Part shown: piece by piece, positions 52,489 through 62,142 of the stretch
Numbering within the stretch: position 1 is the stretch's first letter
Layout: each line of letters opens with the position of its first letter
Notes under the pieces: generated by a model
The model's database searches: none
The model's input: the letters and a program-made list of their open reading frames with translations, nothing else
What the model was told of the DNA's origin: nothing
Source: Trichocoleus desertorum ATA4-8-CV12
Lineage (GTDB): Bacteria; Cyanobacteriota; Cyanobacteriia; FACHB-46
NCBI GenBank assembly: GCA_019358975.1
Contig: JAHHIL010000007.1
Coordinates: 91,477-155,476, forward strand
Direction of reading: 5' to 3'
DNA: 64,000 nt
Translations under genes and position numbers: made by a program

Positions 52489-53718
52489 CTAGCGTAAGGC
52501 CCAAGCCAAAAACCGCTCGACATAATAGAGAGTCACTTGGCTCCCTAGCCCTTGAAAGACTTCATCAAAGCTGTGCTCGGCCCAAGGAAGCTCTAGCAGT
52601 GCTACGGGGCTACCTACTGCCCGCAACCGTTGGTACATGCGCTGGGCAAATTTGATTTCAACCAGATGATCGCGCCGACCATGGACGAGTAATGTGGGGG
52701 GCAAAGGTCGGGTAACATAAGTGGCGGGGGAAGCCTTGCGATATAGGATGGGTTTCTCAGTTGGGGTGCCGCCCAAGAAGGCTCTTAAAACTGCCCGCAC
52801 GTTAATCGGGTCAGGTTCAGGCGGATCGGCGTAACCTGCCGTTAAGTTAAAAGGGCCGTAGTAGCTGACCACAGCCCGAATTGGCAGAGCGTCGGGTTGG
52901 TAGGCTGCTAGCATCGCCAAGTGCCCTCCTGCTGAGCGACCCAGCAAGGCCATGCGATCGCCATCTGCTTCGTAGTCATTGGCATGTTCACGCACAAAAG
53001 CTAAGGCAGTGCGAACATCGTCAAGTTGGGCTGGGAAAGGGTGCTGAGGCGCATGGCGGTAATCGATCGCGAAGACCGTATAACCTCTTGCAGCCATGTA
53101 ACGGCTGAAGGCAGCATTGGCCAAGGGACTTCCTCCTCGCCAAGCCCCCCCATAAATCACTACTAAGGCTGGATAGCGACCCACTTGAGGCGGTCGGTAA
53201 ATATCCATGCTGAGTTGTACGCCGTCTGGCTGGGCGAAGTTGATATTGGGGTCGTAGCGAACTGAACGACTGGCTGGAATTCCGGTAAAAACCTGCTGTA
53301 AGACGAAGGGTTGCGATCGCGGTTTCTCTATACCTTGGTTTGTACTTTGAGCCGCTTGGCGATCGAGCTGCTGGCTGATTTGCTCATAGCTCGGCCCTAA
53401 ATTCGCTTGCAACTCAGCATTAGTTTGTTGCACAGTCAGAGGCAGTTGGAGCAAGGGAATCATACTCAGCCCTAGCCCAACCAGGCTCAACACTACAGCC
53501 AAGCGTTGGAGCCAACTGCGTCGCAGCCCTACAATTGCAAGGAGACAAGCGATCGCATTGAACCCGATCAACCAAGGACTCAGTTCTGGAGTGGCTACCC
53601 CCAAGCGTAGCAAGGCCAATGTTGGTGCTGGAACGACAATCCAAGCACTCAAGAAAAAAATAGCACTGCTAAGGAGAAATGCCAGGCAGGAATAGAGAGT
53701 TCGCAAAAAAGGTGGCAT
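52489..53718 (-). CDS. Alpha/beta hydrolase (carboxylesterase-like) with N-terminal membrane part
   Basis: 409 residues. Three to four hydrophobic helices in the first ~115 residues, then an esterase domain with oxyanion segment VIYGGAWRGGSPLANAAFS, nucleophile Ser in LLGRSAGGHLAML, Asp near VHGRRDHLVEI and His in LPWAEHSFDEV. Similar to hormone-sensitive-lipase-like esterases. The catalytic part probably lies on the periplasmic side; substrate unknown. Convergent with the aldo/keto reductase (15 bp). Confidence 0.82.
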   Translation of the reverse strand: MPPFLRTLYSCLAFLLSSAIFFLSAWIVVPAPTLALLRLGVATPELSPWLIGFNAIACLLAIVGLRRSWLQRLAVVLSLVGLGLSMIPLLQLPLTVQQTNAELQANLGPSYEQISQQLDRQAAQSTNQGIEKPRSQPFVLQQVFTGIPASRSVRYDPNINFAQPDGVQLSMDIYRPPQVGRYPALVVIYGGAWRGGSPLANAAFSRYMAARGYTVFAIDYRHAPQHPFPAQLDDVRTALAFVREHANDYEADGDRMALLGRSAGGHLAMLAAYQPDALPIRAVVSYYGPFNLTAGYADPPEPDPINVRAVLRAFLGGTPTEKPILYRKASPATYVTRPLPPTLLVHGRRDHLVEIKFAQRMYQRLRAVGSPVALLELPWAEHSFDEVFQGLGSQVTLYYVERFLAWALR

Positions 53719-53930
53719 TAGGCAAGGTTGGTAGCGGATCAGAGCTTGTCAGGGGATCATCATCCTAAAGGCGGGTTTATGGGGCTTTAGCGTAAACTTT
53801 CTCCTGTTTCGTCTAAACCTCTATCTAAAGGCAGAGGTTTAGCAGGGTTAGCTTCTGTCTTATAAGAAAAGTAGGCAGACTTTGAGTCATTGATAACAAT
53901 ACTTAAACTTTAGAGATTGAGGAAGACTCT

Positions 53931-54308
53931 ATGCGTTCTATCAGGCTTGCCTTGTTGAGTGCAGGACTTGTGGTCGTCGGTGGGGCTAGGTTGGGACAGG
54001 CGCAAACGGTTAGCCCACCGATCGAGCCAGGCAGTAGTGTAACGTTGTCCAGCCAATCTCTCCAAGGGGTGCAAACTCGCAGCCTCAGCGACTTTAAAGC
54101 AGCCATCTCCCCAGCATCTCTAGTCTTACAGGGAAATCCCAATAATTTAGGGCCCCTGTCTTCACCAGGCTTCAGAGTGCAAGATAGAACAATGCTCCTC
54201 ATAGAGCGATCGCGCCCCTCGGATGAAGCCTCAAGCGTGTTCTTAGATGAAGCTGGTAGCGATCGCGAACAACGATTTAAGGTGCAATATCAGTTGACGG
54301 ATCAGTAG
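53931..54308 (+). CDS. Small secreted protein, unknown function
   Basis: 125 residues. Good signal peptide (MRSIRLALLSAGLVVVGGAR, cleavage near GQA|QT), then a Ser/Pro-rich mature part without Cys or recognised motif (LSDFKAAISPASLVLQGNPN; RTMLLIERSRPSDEASSVFL). The C-terminus is basic-acidic mixed. Reading frame and codon use fit a real gene; family unknown. Confidence 0.5.
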   Translation: MRSIRLALLSAGLVVVGGARLGQAQTVSPPIEPGSSVTLSSQSLQGVQTRSLSDFKAAISPASLVLQGNPNNLGPLSSPGFRVQDRTMLLIERSRPSDEASSVFLDEAGSDREQRFKVQYQLTDQ

Positions 54309-54393
54309 TGGTAAAAGAGTGGCAAAAGAGCGGCAAAAGTTGCAAGTTTCTCTCCCAATTGTCCGTTAGTTGATCTCTGCTGGAGCTATTGAA

Positions 54394-54435
54394 GCGATCG
54401 CCGCTTTTTGGACATAGGGCGATCGCCGCTTTTTT
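54394..54435. repeat. HIP1-containing direct repeat
   Basis: GCGATCGCCGCTTTTT occurs at 54394-54409 and again at 54419-54434, in direct orientation, period 25. The T-runs follow GC-rich words but no long stem is formed. A duplicated terminator half is possible. Confidence 0.5.
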
Positions 54436-54463
54436 ATTCTTTTCTGCCTGTAAAGCTACAACT

Positions 54464-55795
54464 CTATTGACTCTGTTGAGCCAAAAACTTCTGATTAGAG
54501 CGCTTGACTTTTGCGATCCAACGACGATACGACGACAGGATTTCCGCATAGGGAACTCTGGTGTCAGACAGCAGCTCAAATAAAGAAGCTGGAAAGTATT
54601 GAGGCAATAACCGATGCATAACTTTGCCCAATTTCTGTCTCACCATAAGTTCAACAAATAAGGCTTTAACTAACGGAAATGGACTGTCAGACAGCTCTAC
54701 CAAAGCGTGAGCATCGGGTTTGCGACGAATACTAAATTCTGGCAGCACTAAGTTTAAGGTGTCAGAATATTCATCTAATAGCCGATCCAACACTTCCACA
54801 TCCTCAAAAGCAGCGTTGCATCCCTGCCCCAAGGAGGGTGAAACAGCATGCGCCGCATCACCCATTAGTAGCACGCTGTTGCCGTAGTGATAATGGCTGC
54901 AACGAATGGTAGGCACTTGGGAAACGGGACGATTGAGCAATGCTTCCGCTTCGGCATCGGCAATGAGTGGGCTTAAGTCAGGAAAGTTTTGGCGGAAAAA
55001 ATCTAAAACTTGAGTAGTCGTAGACAGATTGACAAATGACTTGTTGTTACGCGAGAAGGTAATCACCCCACTGGCGATCGCATCACTGATGGGCACTGCT
55101 AAAACTGTGGTGCTATCATCTAGTCGCCAACTATGAATATGCTCTGGTTTGAGGTCTAGCTCTACTGTTTCATTTCGTCGTAAGGGGAAAAGAGCTTTGT
55201 AATCGGTGGGAATGTACTGGGCTTCGACTGTAAACCCATCGGTTGGCAAAAAGTGATCTCTAATCACCGAACCAGCCCCATCGGCACCAATCAGTAGGTC
55301 GTAGTTAGTCCTTAGCTTCTCTGCCACATTGTTTTCAAGGAGGCTTTCAGTGATGCTCTCAAAGGTAATGCTCTGTCGCTCAAAATCTGCGGCAATACAT
55401 TTGCAGTTGAAGTGGAGAGTCAAGCGATCGCTGGGGTATGTTTCGGTGAGCTTTTCCAATAAGGTAATCACTAATTGGGTGCGATCGAGGGCAAAGAGTG
55501 GTTTCTGGCGCGATAAGATTCGCGTTTTCCCGTTCTTACCATGCACGGCTGTCCCCCAGATTGCTGTCCCGTGGGCTTTAACGCTGGCTTCTAGCCCTTC
55601 AATTTGACTCAAAGCATGGATACCTCTAGCATTGAGGGTCAGCGGATAGGTGCGGACTTTTTCAAAGGAGACGCTGCGAGGATCAGGGCGGCGATCGTAA
55701 ATTTCAATCTGATAAGCTTCGTCGCGCCGTAGTAAGTAGTGGGCCAATAAAACCCCGCTCGGCCCAGCCCCCACAATTGCAACTCTCTTTGCCAT
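54464..55795 (-). CDS. FAD-dependent monooxygenase (PHBH/KMO-like)
   Basis: 443 residues. FAD-binding GAGPSGVLLAHYLLRRDE at the N-terminus, the DG-type LIGADGAGSVIRDHFL at ~165-180 and the GD motif VLLMGDAAHAVSPSLGQG at ~300 are all present. Resembles kynurenine 3-monooxygenase-like flavoenzymes, but the substrate is not defined. Divergent from an SDR gene 99 bp away, which may share control. Confidence 0.85.
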   Translation of the reverse strand: MAKRVAIVGAGPSGVLLAHYLLRRDEAYQIEIYDRRPDPRSVSFEKVRTYPLTLNARGIHALSQIEGLEASVKAHGTAIWGTAVHGKNGKTRILSRQKPLFALDRTQLVITLLEKLTETYPSDRLTLHFNCKCIAADFERQSITFESITESLLENNVAEKLRTNYDLLIGADGAGSVIRDHFLPTDGFTVEAQYIPTDYKALFPLRRNETVELDLKPEHIHSWRLDDSTTVLAVPISDAIASGVITFSRNNKSFVNLSTTTQVLDFFRQNFPDLSPLIADAEAEALLNRPVSQVPTIRCSHYHYGNSVLLMGDAAHAVSPSLGQGCNAAFEDVEVLDRLLDEYSDTLNLVLPEFSIRRKPDAHALVELSDSPFPLVKALFVELMVRQKLGKVMHRLLPQYFPASLFELLSDTRVPYAEILSSYRRWIAKVKRSNQKFLAQQSQ

Positions 55796-55893
55796 TGCTC
55801 CACCTCAAATCTGCGTTGATAGAACACTCATAGAATTAGATGCTATAGCCAATCTGCTAATGCTAGGCTGCTAACGGTTGAGTTGCAGGTCTT

Positions 55894-56664
55894 ATGTCTG
55901 TTTTTGCTGAAATACAAAGTGCCAACGCCTTGATTGTAGGAGCAAATGGAGGCATTGGTTTAGAATTTGTGCAGCGGTTGTTGCAGGACGATCGCATTGC
56001 CAAAATCTATGCCACTTATCGTCAACCCGAATCTGCTAGCGAATTGTTGGCATTTCGAGATAAATATCCGGAGCAGTTAGTTTGTCTCCCGCTAGACATT
56101 ACAGATGAAGCTCAAATTGCCGAATGTAGCGATCGCATCCAAACTCAGGTAGACAAATTACATTTGGTGATTAACTGCGTTGGCATTTTGCATGAGGGAG
56201 ACTTGCAACCAGAAAAAAGCTTGCGGCAGATCAACCCTGACCATTTAGGGCGCTACTTCCAGGTCAACAGCATTGGCGCGGTGCTACTTGCCAAACATTT
56301 ATCGCCTTTGTTTTGCCATAGTGACAGGAATGTATTTGCCACGATTTCCGCCAAAATTGGCAGTATTGGAGATAACCAGCTGGGAGGTTGGTACGGCTAT
56401 CGGGCTTCTAAAGCAGCACTGAATATGTTAATGCGAACCGTTGCGATCGAATATAGGCGTAAAAGCCCAAATACAATCGTAGTGACACTGCATCCGGGTA
56501 CCACCGATACCCACCTCTCCAAACCATTTCAGCGAAATGTGCCACCCGAAAAACTGTTTCCGGTAGAACGAACTGTTACTCAGTTGCTGGCTGTCATTGA
56601 AAATCTAGAACTCAGGGACAGTGGCGAGTTCTTCTCTTGGGACGGCACTCGTTTGCCTTGGTAG
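55894..56664 (+). CDS. Short-chain dehydrogenase/reductase (CsgA-like)
   Basis: 256 residues. Cofactor motif IVGANGGIGLEFVQRL, NCVGILHEGD (NAG variant), ISAKIGSIGDN (Ser) and catalytic Tyr-Lys in YGYRASKAALNML. C-terminal LHPGTTDTHLSKPF is typical of the C-factor/CsgA branch. NAD(P)-dependent; substrate unknown. Confidence 0.9.
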   Translation: MSVFAEIQSANALIVGANGGIGLEFVQRLLQDDRIAKIYATYRQPESASELLAFRDKYPEQLVCLPLDITDEAQIAECSDRIQTQVDKLHLVINCVGILHEGDLQPEKSLRQINPDHLGRYFQVNSIGAVLLAKHLSPLFCHSDRNVFATISAKIGSIGDNQLGGWYGYRASKAALNMLMRTVAIEYRRKSPNTIVVTLHPGTTDTHLSKPFQRNVPPEKLFPVERTVTQLLAVIENLELRDSGEFFSWDGTRLPW

Positions 56665-56808
56665 CGGCAGGCAGGGTATTCAGCATCACAGCCAGATTTT
56701 ACGGCTTAACAATGCTACAGATAGAATCCTGTCTCTGCCTGTAGTGGAAGTTGGCGCTAGCGATCGCTAGTACGCTGCTTAGTAGTAGCTGCTCAAAAAG
56801 GTTTTACT

Positions 56809-57303
56809 ATGCAAACGAATGCTCCTAAATTACTTCAGCGCCTTGACGGTGCCGAACGACTTTTTGCCATGATCATCGGTATGGTCTTTTTAGTCGTTGG
56901 GATTGCTGGATTTATCCCTGGCTTAATTGCGATGCCTGCGGTGGCGGGAGATGCACCACTGTATGTTCCCGACTTGTCTTTTCCAGATGGATATGGCAAT
57001 GTCTTCGGGCTATTTCCTACTAATTTCTTACATAATGCAGTCCACATTGCAGTAGGTATTTTAGGTTTGGCTGCTGCCACTAGCTTCTCAGGCTCATTGG
57101 TGTTTAACCAAGGATTTGCAATCTCTTATATCCTCATTGCCATCATGGGTTTATTGCCAGCAACCAATACCACCTTTGGTCTCATGCCCATTTTTGGCAA
57201 TAACGTTTGGTTCAATGCTCTGACAGGGTTGGCTGCTGCTTATTTCGGTTTCATTAAGCCCCTCAAAGTTCAAAGTGAAATCACTTCTGCGCCTAAAGCT
57301 TAG
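56809..57303 (+). CDS. DUF4383 membrane protein
   Basis: 164 residues, four helices (~20-42, 72-92, 100-118, 128-148) with family words NFLHNAVHIAVGILGLAA and FGLMPIFGNNVWFNALTGL. Often near stress genes in cyanobacteria and actinobacteria. Function unknown. Confidence 0.82.
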   Translation: MQTNAPKLLQRLDGAERLFAMIIGMVFLVVGIAGFIPGLIAMPAVAGDAPLYVPDLSFPDGYGNVFGLFPTNFLHNAVHIAVGILGLAAATSFSGSLVFNQGFAISYILIAIMGLLPATNTTFGLMPIFGNNVWFNALTGLAAAYFGFIKPLKVQSEITSAPKA

Positions 57304-57642
57304 ATATAAACTAGGGGCGTAGATATAACTGGGCGTGAGCTAGCGGCGATCGCTGTGCGTGGGATTTTAGCCAAACAGGGCTTTTGATTCTACTTCAATT
57401 AGCTTAATAATTCATTCTCTTTTCAAAGCTTTCCTTTTCCCTTCTCTCCCCTCAGCCATATATCTGTGGGAGAGATTTTCTATGCTCCTGGCTTTCTATG
57501 CTCCTGACATAGAGCCATCTGACAAGAGCCACCTGACAAGATCCAGATGAAGCTACAAATCTGGGTCAGTAGCAACCTAGGCTACATCTCTAGGTTGATG
57601 AGTTGCTCTAGCAGAATCATAACAATGTAGGGGCTATTAACA
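57304..57642. other. Intergenic region with small repeats
   Basis: About 340 bp. A 15-base near-repeat TCTATGCTCCTGGC / TCTATGCTCCTGAC (57479 and 57495), a (CA)TCTGACAAGA / CACCTGACAAGA pair (57518-57543), and a hairpin AACCTAG/CTAGGTT (57575-57599) are present. No gene recognised. Confidence 0.5.
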
Positions 57643-57680
57643 AATCTGCAAGCGTGGCGCTGTAGCCAACTTTGCAGATT
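57643..57680. promoter_or_regulatory. Leader hairpin before a stress-protein gene
   Basis: AATCTGCAA (57643-57651) and TTGCAGATT (57672-57680) pair perfectly over nine bases with a 20-base loop, 12 bases before the GGAAG ribosome site (57692). A role in translation control is inference. Confidence 0.45.
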
Positions 57681-57701
57681 CAGAAAGTGATGGAAGAACC
57701 T

Positions 57702-58253
57702 ATGACTAAAAATCAACAACGTGCTCTAGGAGCCTTTTCTACTCGTTCAGCAGCCGAAACTGCACTCCAAGAGTTGCAAGCCTCTGGTTTTTCGATGAAT
57801 CAAGTATCTGTGATTGCTAAGAACGCAGACGAGAGCCAAGAGATGAGTGGGGCTCACCTTCAGGGCCAGATTGGAAATCAGGAAGTCGATGCTGGAAATG
57901 CCACTGCTTCTAATTTGGCTTATGGGGGTGCCACCGCGACAGTTTTACTAGGGCTTACCAGTCTGAGTATCCCTGGAATCGGTGCGGTATTGGCCGCAGG
58001 TACTTTGGCTGCTTCTCTGGTGGCTAGTGTCGCAGGTGCAGGGATTAACGCTGCTTCAGCAAGTAGCTTGGTGCAAGCGATGACTGCGGCAGGGATTGAT
58101 AAACAGCAAGCGGAAATTTACAGCGATCGCTTGTTGCGAGGGGATTATGTGGTGCTTGTGGAAGGCAGCGATGCGGAGATTCAGCAGGCCGCAGGTATCC
58201 TCAGCCAGAATAGTATCCAAGATTGGAGCGTTTCCTCGGCGGCAAACGCTTAG
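57702..58253 (+). CDS. General stress / low-temperature-induced protein (YflT/GsmA-like)
   Basis: 183 residues from ATG 57702, preceded by GGAAG; ATG 57690 is possible. N-terminal domain RALGAFSTRSAAETALQELQ with ASGFSMNQVSVIAK is the 'heat/cold-induced YflT' alpha-beta fold. A middle glycine-rich hydrophobic hairpin (LAYGGATATVLLGLTSLSIP; GAVLAAGTLAASLVASVAGA) follows, and a second alpha-beta copy at the end (MTAAGIDKQQAEIYSDRLLR; DYVVLVEGSDAEI). Induced by stress in relatives; mechanism unknown. Confidence 0.75.
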   Translation: MTKNQQRALGAFSTRSAAETALQELQASGFSMNQVSVIAKNADESQEMSGAHLQGQIGNQEVDAGNATASNLAYGGATATVLLGLTSLSIPGIGAVLAAGTLAASLVASVAGAGINAASASSLVQAMTAAGIDKQQAEIYSDRLLRGDYVVLVEGSDAEIQQAAGILSQNSIQDWSVSSAANA

Positions 58254-58302
58254 GCTATGCTTCGGGTGTTCCTAGGCTAACCTTGCGCAAGGAGCAGTAA
58301 TC

Positions 58303-59055
58303 GTGACATCAGATTCAGCTAAGTTTGGTGAAGAGACACTCAACAAAATGGCCACTATGGCGATCGCGAGCATGATCAAGGATGCCGAAGGAGTGGATGT
58401 TCAGATCAAAACCGATCTGAGTAAACTCGCCCAAGGACAGGTTGATTCGATCGCCATTAAGATCCAAGGTTTGTTGATGCAGTCCAGCTTACGTCTGGAG
58501 GAATTTTATCTCCAGATCAACCGAGTTGCAGTCAAGCCGATGAGTGCAATGATGGGCAAGATTAAGCTGCTACATCCAGCTGAGGGCACGATCCGCGTCG
58601 TTGTCAACGAAGATAGCCTTACCCAAGCTCTCAATTCTGCCTCGGTACGGGAGAACTTGCCACCGCTACCCAGGCAGAGCGACCCTCATTCCAGAGATGC
58701 TTCGGTTCAGCAAGTGAAATGTTATTTGCTGAGTGATGGTCATCTTGCCTTTAATGTCGGTGCAAGTTCACCAGACCCCGCCATGCCCTCTGTGGCTTTT
58801 ACAGCAACACCAGAGATTAGCAACAACGGGCAAGGGATTGTGTTGCAAAAGCTCTCTCCTGTGAATCATCCAGTGAATGCTCCAGACTCTCTGGCAGAAA
58901 TCACAGCCGCTTTAATTGCTCAAACTAGTGATCTGCTCAGTATCTCGGAATTCCAACACCAGGGTATGTCTGTCGAAATTCAACAGCTAGAGGTGGTCAC
59001 TGGCAAGTTAAGCTGGGAAGCGATCACTTCCATTGACCGATTTCAGTCTACTTAA
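58303..59055 (+). CDS. DUF2993 (LmeA-like) lipid-binding family protein
   Basis: 250 residues. Family features: IKTDLSKLAQGQVDSIAIKI, LRLEEFYLQINRVAVKPMSA and IRVVVNEDSLTQALNSASVR. DUF2993 proteins have a tubular lipid-binding fold and bind phospholipids in other bacteria. No signal peptide here, so probably cytoplasmic or peripheral. GTG start after AAGGAG (58289-58294). Confidence 0.82.
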   Translation: MTSDSAKFGEETLNKMATMAIASMIKDAEGVDVQIKTDLSKLAQGQVDSIAIKIQGLLMQSSLRLEEFYLQINRVAVKPMSAMMGKIKLLHPAEGTIRVVVNEDSLTQALNSASVRENLPPLPRQSDPHSRDASVQQVKCYLLSDGHLAFNVGASSPDPAMPSVAFTATPEISNNGQGIVLQKLSPVNHPVNAPDSLAEITAALIAQTSDLLSISEFQHQGMSVEIQQLEVVTGKLSWEAITSIDRFQST

Positions 59056-59171
59056 GCCTCTGTTCTACTTATTCACTTCTACTCTTTGGAGGGGGGTACT
59101 ACCCTTTCTTCCAGCTTATCCCTAGATTAAAACTCTATTTTGATTCCCTTTATCCTGTCTGTATCCCTGCT

Positions 59172-60467
59172 ATGACTCACTTTGGTATTATTTGTCCACC
59201 TTATCCAGGACACTTGAACCCCCAAGTCGCTTTGGGCCGAGAACTACAACATCGGGGCCATCGGGTCACTTTGCTACAAATCCCTGATGTTGCTCTAAAA
59301 GTTCGCTCCGAAGGGTTAGAGTTTTGTCCGATTGGGCAGTCTACTTATCAACCTGGCACTTTAGCCCGAACCTTTCAACAACTAGGGCAATTGAGTGAAT
59401 TGGAAGCCCTCCGTTACTCGGTTGATTTTTGCCAACAGGTGACGGAGATTATTTGTCGAGATGCTCCAGACGCGATCGCTGAGTTAGGCATTGAGGCTTT
59501 GCTAGTCGATCAGTTAGAACCAGCGGGAGAAACCGTTGCCGAAGGGTTGAATCTTCCCTTTGTAACCGTTTCCTGTGGTCAAGCGATTCATCGACGAGCA
59601 GACGTACCTCCCTTTTTTACGCCTTGGCGCTACCAGAAAGCTTTGTGGGCCAAGCTCCGCAATCAAGTTGCCTACTACATGCTGGATCGCAATTGCCAAC
59701 CGATCCTCGATACAATCAACCACTACCGCCAGCAGTGGAATTTGCCTCCTTATCAAGGGCTGTATGCTCCTTCCAATCGCCTAGCTCATGTTAGCCAGCA
59801 GCCTGCTGCATTTGATTTCCCTTGCCCAAATCTACCTGTGGACTTCCACTACACCGGGCCTTTTCGGAACTCATCTCCTTGTGCCGTCAGTTTTCCATTT
59901 GAGCAGTTGACGGGACAACCGCTAATTTATGCCTCTCTAGGCAGCGTGCAGAACACCAAGGCTGATCTGTTTCGGGCGATCGCCGCAGCTTGCCAAGGGT
60001 TAAATGTACAACTCTTGATTGCACATGGAGGTGGTATTAGTCCAGAAGATATCCAGAGCTTCCCTGGCTCCCCCTTGGTTATGGAGTATGTGCCGCAGGT
60101 GGAAGTGTTGGCTAGAGCTAGCTTGACCATTACCCATGGGGGTTTAAACACAGTGCTCGACTCCCTCACGCATGGCGTACCTTTGGTGGCAATTCCGATC
60201 ACGTTTGAGCAGCCCGGAACAGGAGCCAGAATCCGAGAAACAGCCGTTGGGGAAGTGTTGCCGTTGAAGCGTTTGAATGTAAAACGTCTGAGAAAAACTA
60301 TCCAACGGGTTCTCACTGACTCGTCCTACGCCCAGAATGCTGCCAGAATTCAGCAGTCCATCCGGGACTCAGGAGGTGTACAGCGAGCCGCTGACATTAT
60401 CGAGCAAGCCGTAAATCCTCAAGTACGAAGTTTGTCTGGAGCAGCACCTCGTGTAGCGATGAAATAG
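59172..60467 (+). CDS. Glycosyltransferase family 1 (UDP-glycosyltransferase-like)
   Basis: 431 residues, GT-B fold. The N-terminal acceptor domain begins FGIICPPYPGHLNPQVALGR with the catalytic-His-type H (GHLNP); the C-terminal donor domain has PLIYASLGSVQNTKADLFRA and the signature ITHGGLNTVLDSLTHGVPLV (the HGG and PxxxEQ-like FEQPGTGARI). Relatives glycosylate carotenoids, macrolides or sterols; the acceptor here is open, carotenoid being a reasonable guess in a cyanobacterium. Confidence 0.87.
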   Translation: MTHFGIICPPYPGHLNPQVALGRELQHRGHRVTLLQIPDVALKVRSEGLEFCPIGQSTYQPGTLARTFQQLGQLSELEALRYSVDFCQQVTEIICRDAPDAIAELGIEALLVDQLEPAGETVAEGLNLPFVTVSCGQAIHRRADVPPFFTPWRYQKALWAKLRNQVAYYMLDRNCQPILDTINHYRQQWNLPPYQGLYAPSNRLAHVSQQPAAFDFPCPNLPVDFHYTGPFRNSSPCAVSFPFEQLTGQPLIYASLGSVQNTKADLFRAIAAACQGLNVQLLIAHGGGISPEDIQSFPGSPLVMEYVPQVEVLARASLTITHGGLNTVLDSLTHGVPLVAIPITFEQPGTGARIRETAVGEVLPLKRLNVKRLRKTIQRVLTDSSYAQNAARIQQSIRDSGGVQRAADIIEQAVNPQVRSLSGAAPRVAMK

Positions 60468-60595
60468 ACCAGTCCATTTTTGCTCTCTAGATGATGTTCC
60501 GCTGTGCTACCCAATGACTAAGCAACAGCCCCATAGCGTTTCTGGAAAGCAACGGTTGGCAGTAAGCTGGTTTACGGCCCTTGTATCAATCCATC

Positions 60596-61831
60596 ATGGC
60601 AACGATTAACGATAACTACCTCAAGCTCAAAGCAGGCTACCTGTTTCCGGAAATTGCTCGGCGGGTCAATGCCTTTGCTGAGGCCAATCCAGAGGCAAAA
60701 ATTATTCGCTTAGGGATTGGGGATGTCACAGAGCCCCTACCGGAAGCTTGCCGCACCGCAATGATTCAAGCGGTGGAAGACATGGGCGATCGCGGTTCCT
60801 TCCGAGGCTATGGCCCAGAGCAGGGTTACGCTTGGTTGCGGGAAAAAATCGCTCAATTCGACTTCCAAGCTCGCGGTTGTGACATCAGCGCTGATGAGAT
60901 TTTCATCTCCGATGGCTCGAAGTGCGATACAGGCAACATCCTCGATATTTTTGGCGACAACAACACCATTGCGGTGACTGACCCAGTTTACCCCGTCTAT
61001 GTGGACACCAACGTCATGGCGGGTCATACAGGCACTGCTAATGACAGAGGCGAGTTTGAAGGGTTGGTTTATTTGCCTGTCACCGCCGAGAACAACTTCA
61101 CCGCCGAGATTCCCTCTCAGAAGGTAGACTTGATCTACCTCTGCTTCCCCAACAACCCCACAGGCGCAACGGCTAGCAGAGAACACCTCCAAGCTTGGAT
61201 AGATTATGCCAAAGCCCACGGCTCCATCATTTTCTTTGATGCCGCTTACGAAGCATTTATTACTGATCCAGCGATTCCTCACTCCATCTATGAGATTCCT
61301 GGAGCGAGAGATTGCGCGATCGAATTCCGCTCCTTCTCCAAGAATGCTGGTTTTACTGGAACTCGTTGCGCCTTGACTGTGGTACCCAAAACCCTCCTGG
61401 CTAAAGCTGCTGACGGCTCCGATGTAGAACTGTGGAAGCTGTGGAACCGTCGCCAATCCACTAAGTTCAATGGCGTATCCTATATTGTGCAGCGGGGCGC
61501 TGAAGCGGTTTACTCTGAGGCAGGCCAAACCCAAACTAAAGCGCTCGTTAGCTTTTATCTAGAGAACGCCAAAATTATCCGAGAGCAACTTACCGCCGCA
61601 GGATTAGCCGTTTATGGCGGGGTGAATGCGCCTTATGTTTGGGTGCAAACACCAAACAATCTCTCTAGCTGGGACTTCTTTGATAAGTTGTTGCAAACCT
61701 GCAATGTCGTCGGCACCCCTGGTTCTGGCTTCGGGGCTGCGGGTGAAGGCTACTTCCGCATTTCAGCTTTCAACAGCCGTGAAAACGTAGAAGAAGCAAT
61801 GAAGCGCATCACCGAGAAGTTCAAGGCTTAG
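60596..61831 (+). CDS. dapL: LL-diaminopimelate aminotransferase
   Basis: 411 residues from ATG 60596 ([20 protein letters not shown]), the conserved start; the TTG at 60581 is not needed. [47 protein letters not shown] and the PLP Lys in [15 protein letters not shown] are diagnostic of DapL. It makes LL-diaminopimelate from tetrahydrodipicolinate in one step for lysine and peptidoglycan synthesis. Confidence 0.96.
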   Translation: MATINDNYLKLKAGYLFPEIARRVNAFAEANPEAKIIRLGIGDVTEPLPEACRTAMIQAVEDMGDRGSFRGYGPEQGYAWLREKIAQFDFQARGCDISADEIFISDGSKCDTGNILDIFGDNNTIAVTDPVYPVYVDTNVMAGHTGTANDRGEFEGLVYLPVTAENNFTAEIPSQKVDLIYLCFPNNPTGATASREHLQAWIDYAKAHGSIIFFDAAYEAFITDPAIPHSIYEIPGARDCAIEFRSFSKNAGFTGTRCALTVVPKTLLAKAADGSDVELWKLWNRRQSTKFNGVSYIVQRGAEAVYSEAGQTQTKALVSFYLENAKIIREQLTAAGLAVYGGVNAPYVWVQTPNNLSSWDFFDKLLQTCNVVGTPGSGFGAAGEGYFRISAFNSRENVEEAMKRITEKFKA

Positions 61832-61856
61832 TCTAGATGTAGGTAGGCGATCGCAT

Positions 61857-62140
61857 TTAGACCTAATCCCCAGCCCCTTCTCTGCTAGGGAAGGCGGGGT
61901 GGTTTCATATAGCGAAAGGAAAAGCGTGAACCCAGTTCGACTCCTTGCACTGCCCCCTTTTCTTGTATACCCGTCAAAGCTTTAATCCCCCAATTCATAG
62001 CCCTAGCGGGCATTCCAGAAAGGGGAATTTTGAGCAGGTTCCCCCCAAATTTGGGGGGCTAGGGGGGCCTGGTTCGGAATTCTTTTCTTGTATTGTATGA
62101 AACAGCCCTGCCAAATTTGGGGGCTAGGGGCTGGTTCGGA
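61857..62140. repeat. Composite of dispersed fold-back repeats
   Basis: CCTAATCCCCAGCCCCTTCT near 61862 belongs to the 3139/39205 family. From about 61983, TTAATCCCCCAATTCATAGC and later GTTCCCCCCAAATTTGGGGG with GCTAGGGGGGCC are the inverted counterpart of 44155-44222. A partial third copy (CCAAATTTGGGGGCTAGGGG) lies at about 62112-62131 and CTGGTTCGGA repeats twice. No gene. Confidence 0.7.
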
Positions 62141-62142
62141 TG

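Noticed and set aside
60005..60010. Further TGTACA words (also at 63639-63644 and 3230-3235) as transposon ends
   Set aside because: They lie inside genes or gene relics with no TnsB-type repeats following.
60737..61534. 265-codon minus-strand frame opposite dapL
   Set aside because: Complete shadow of the conserved dapL gene.
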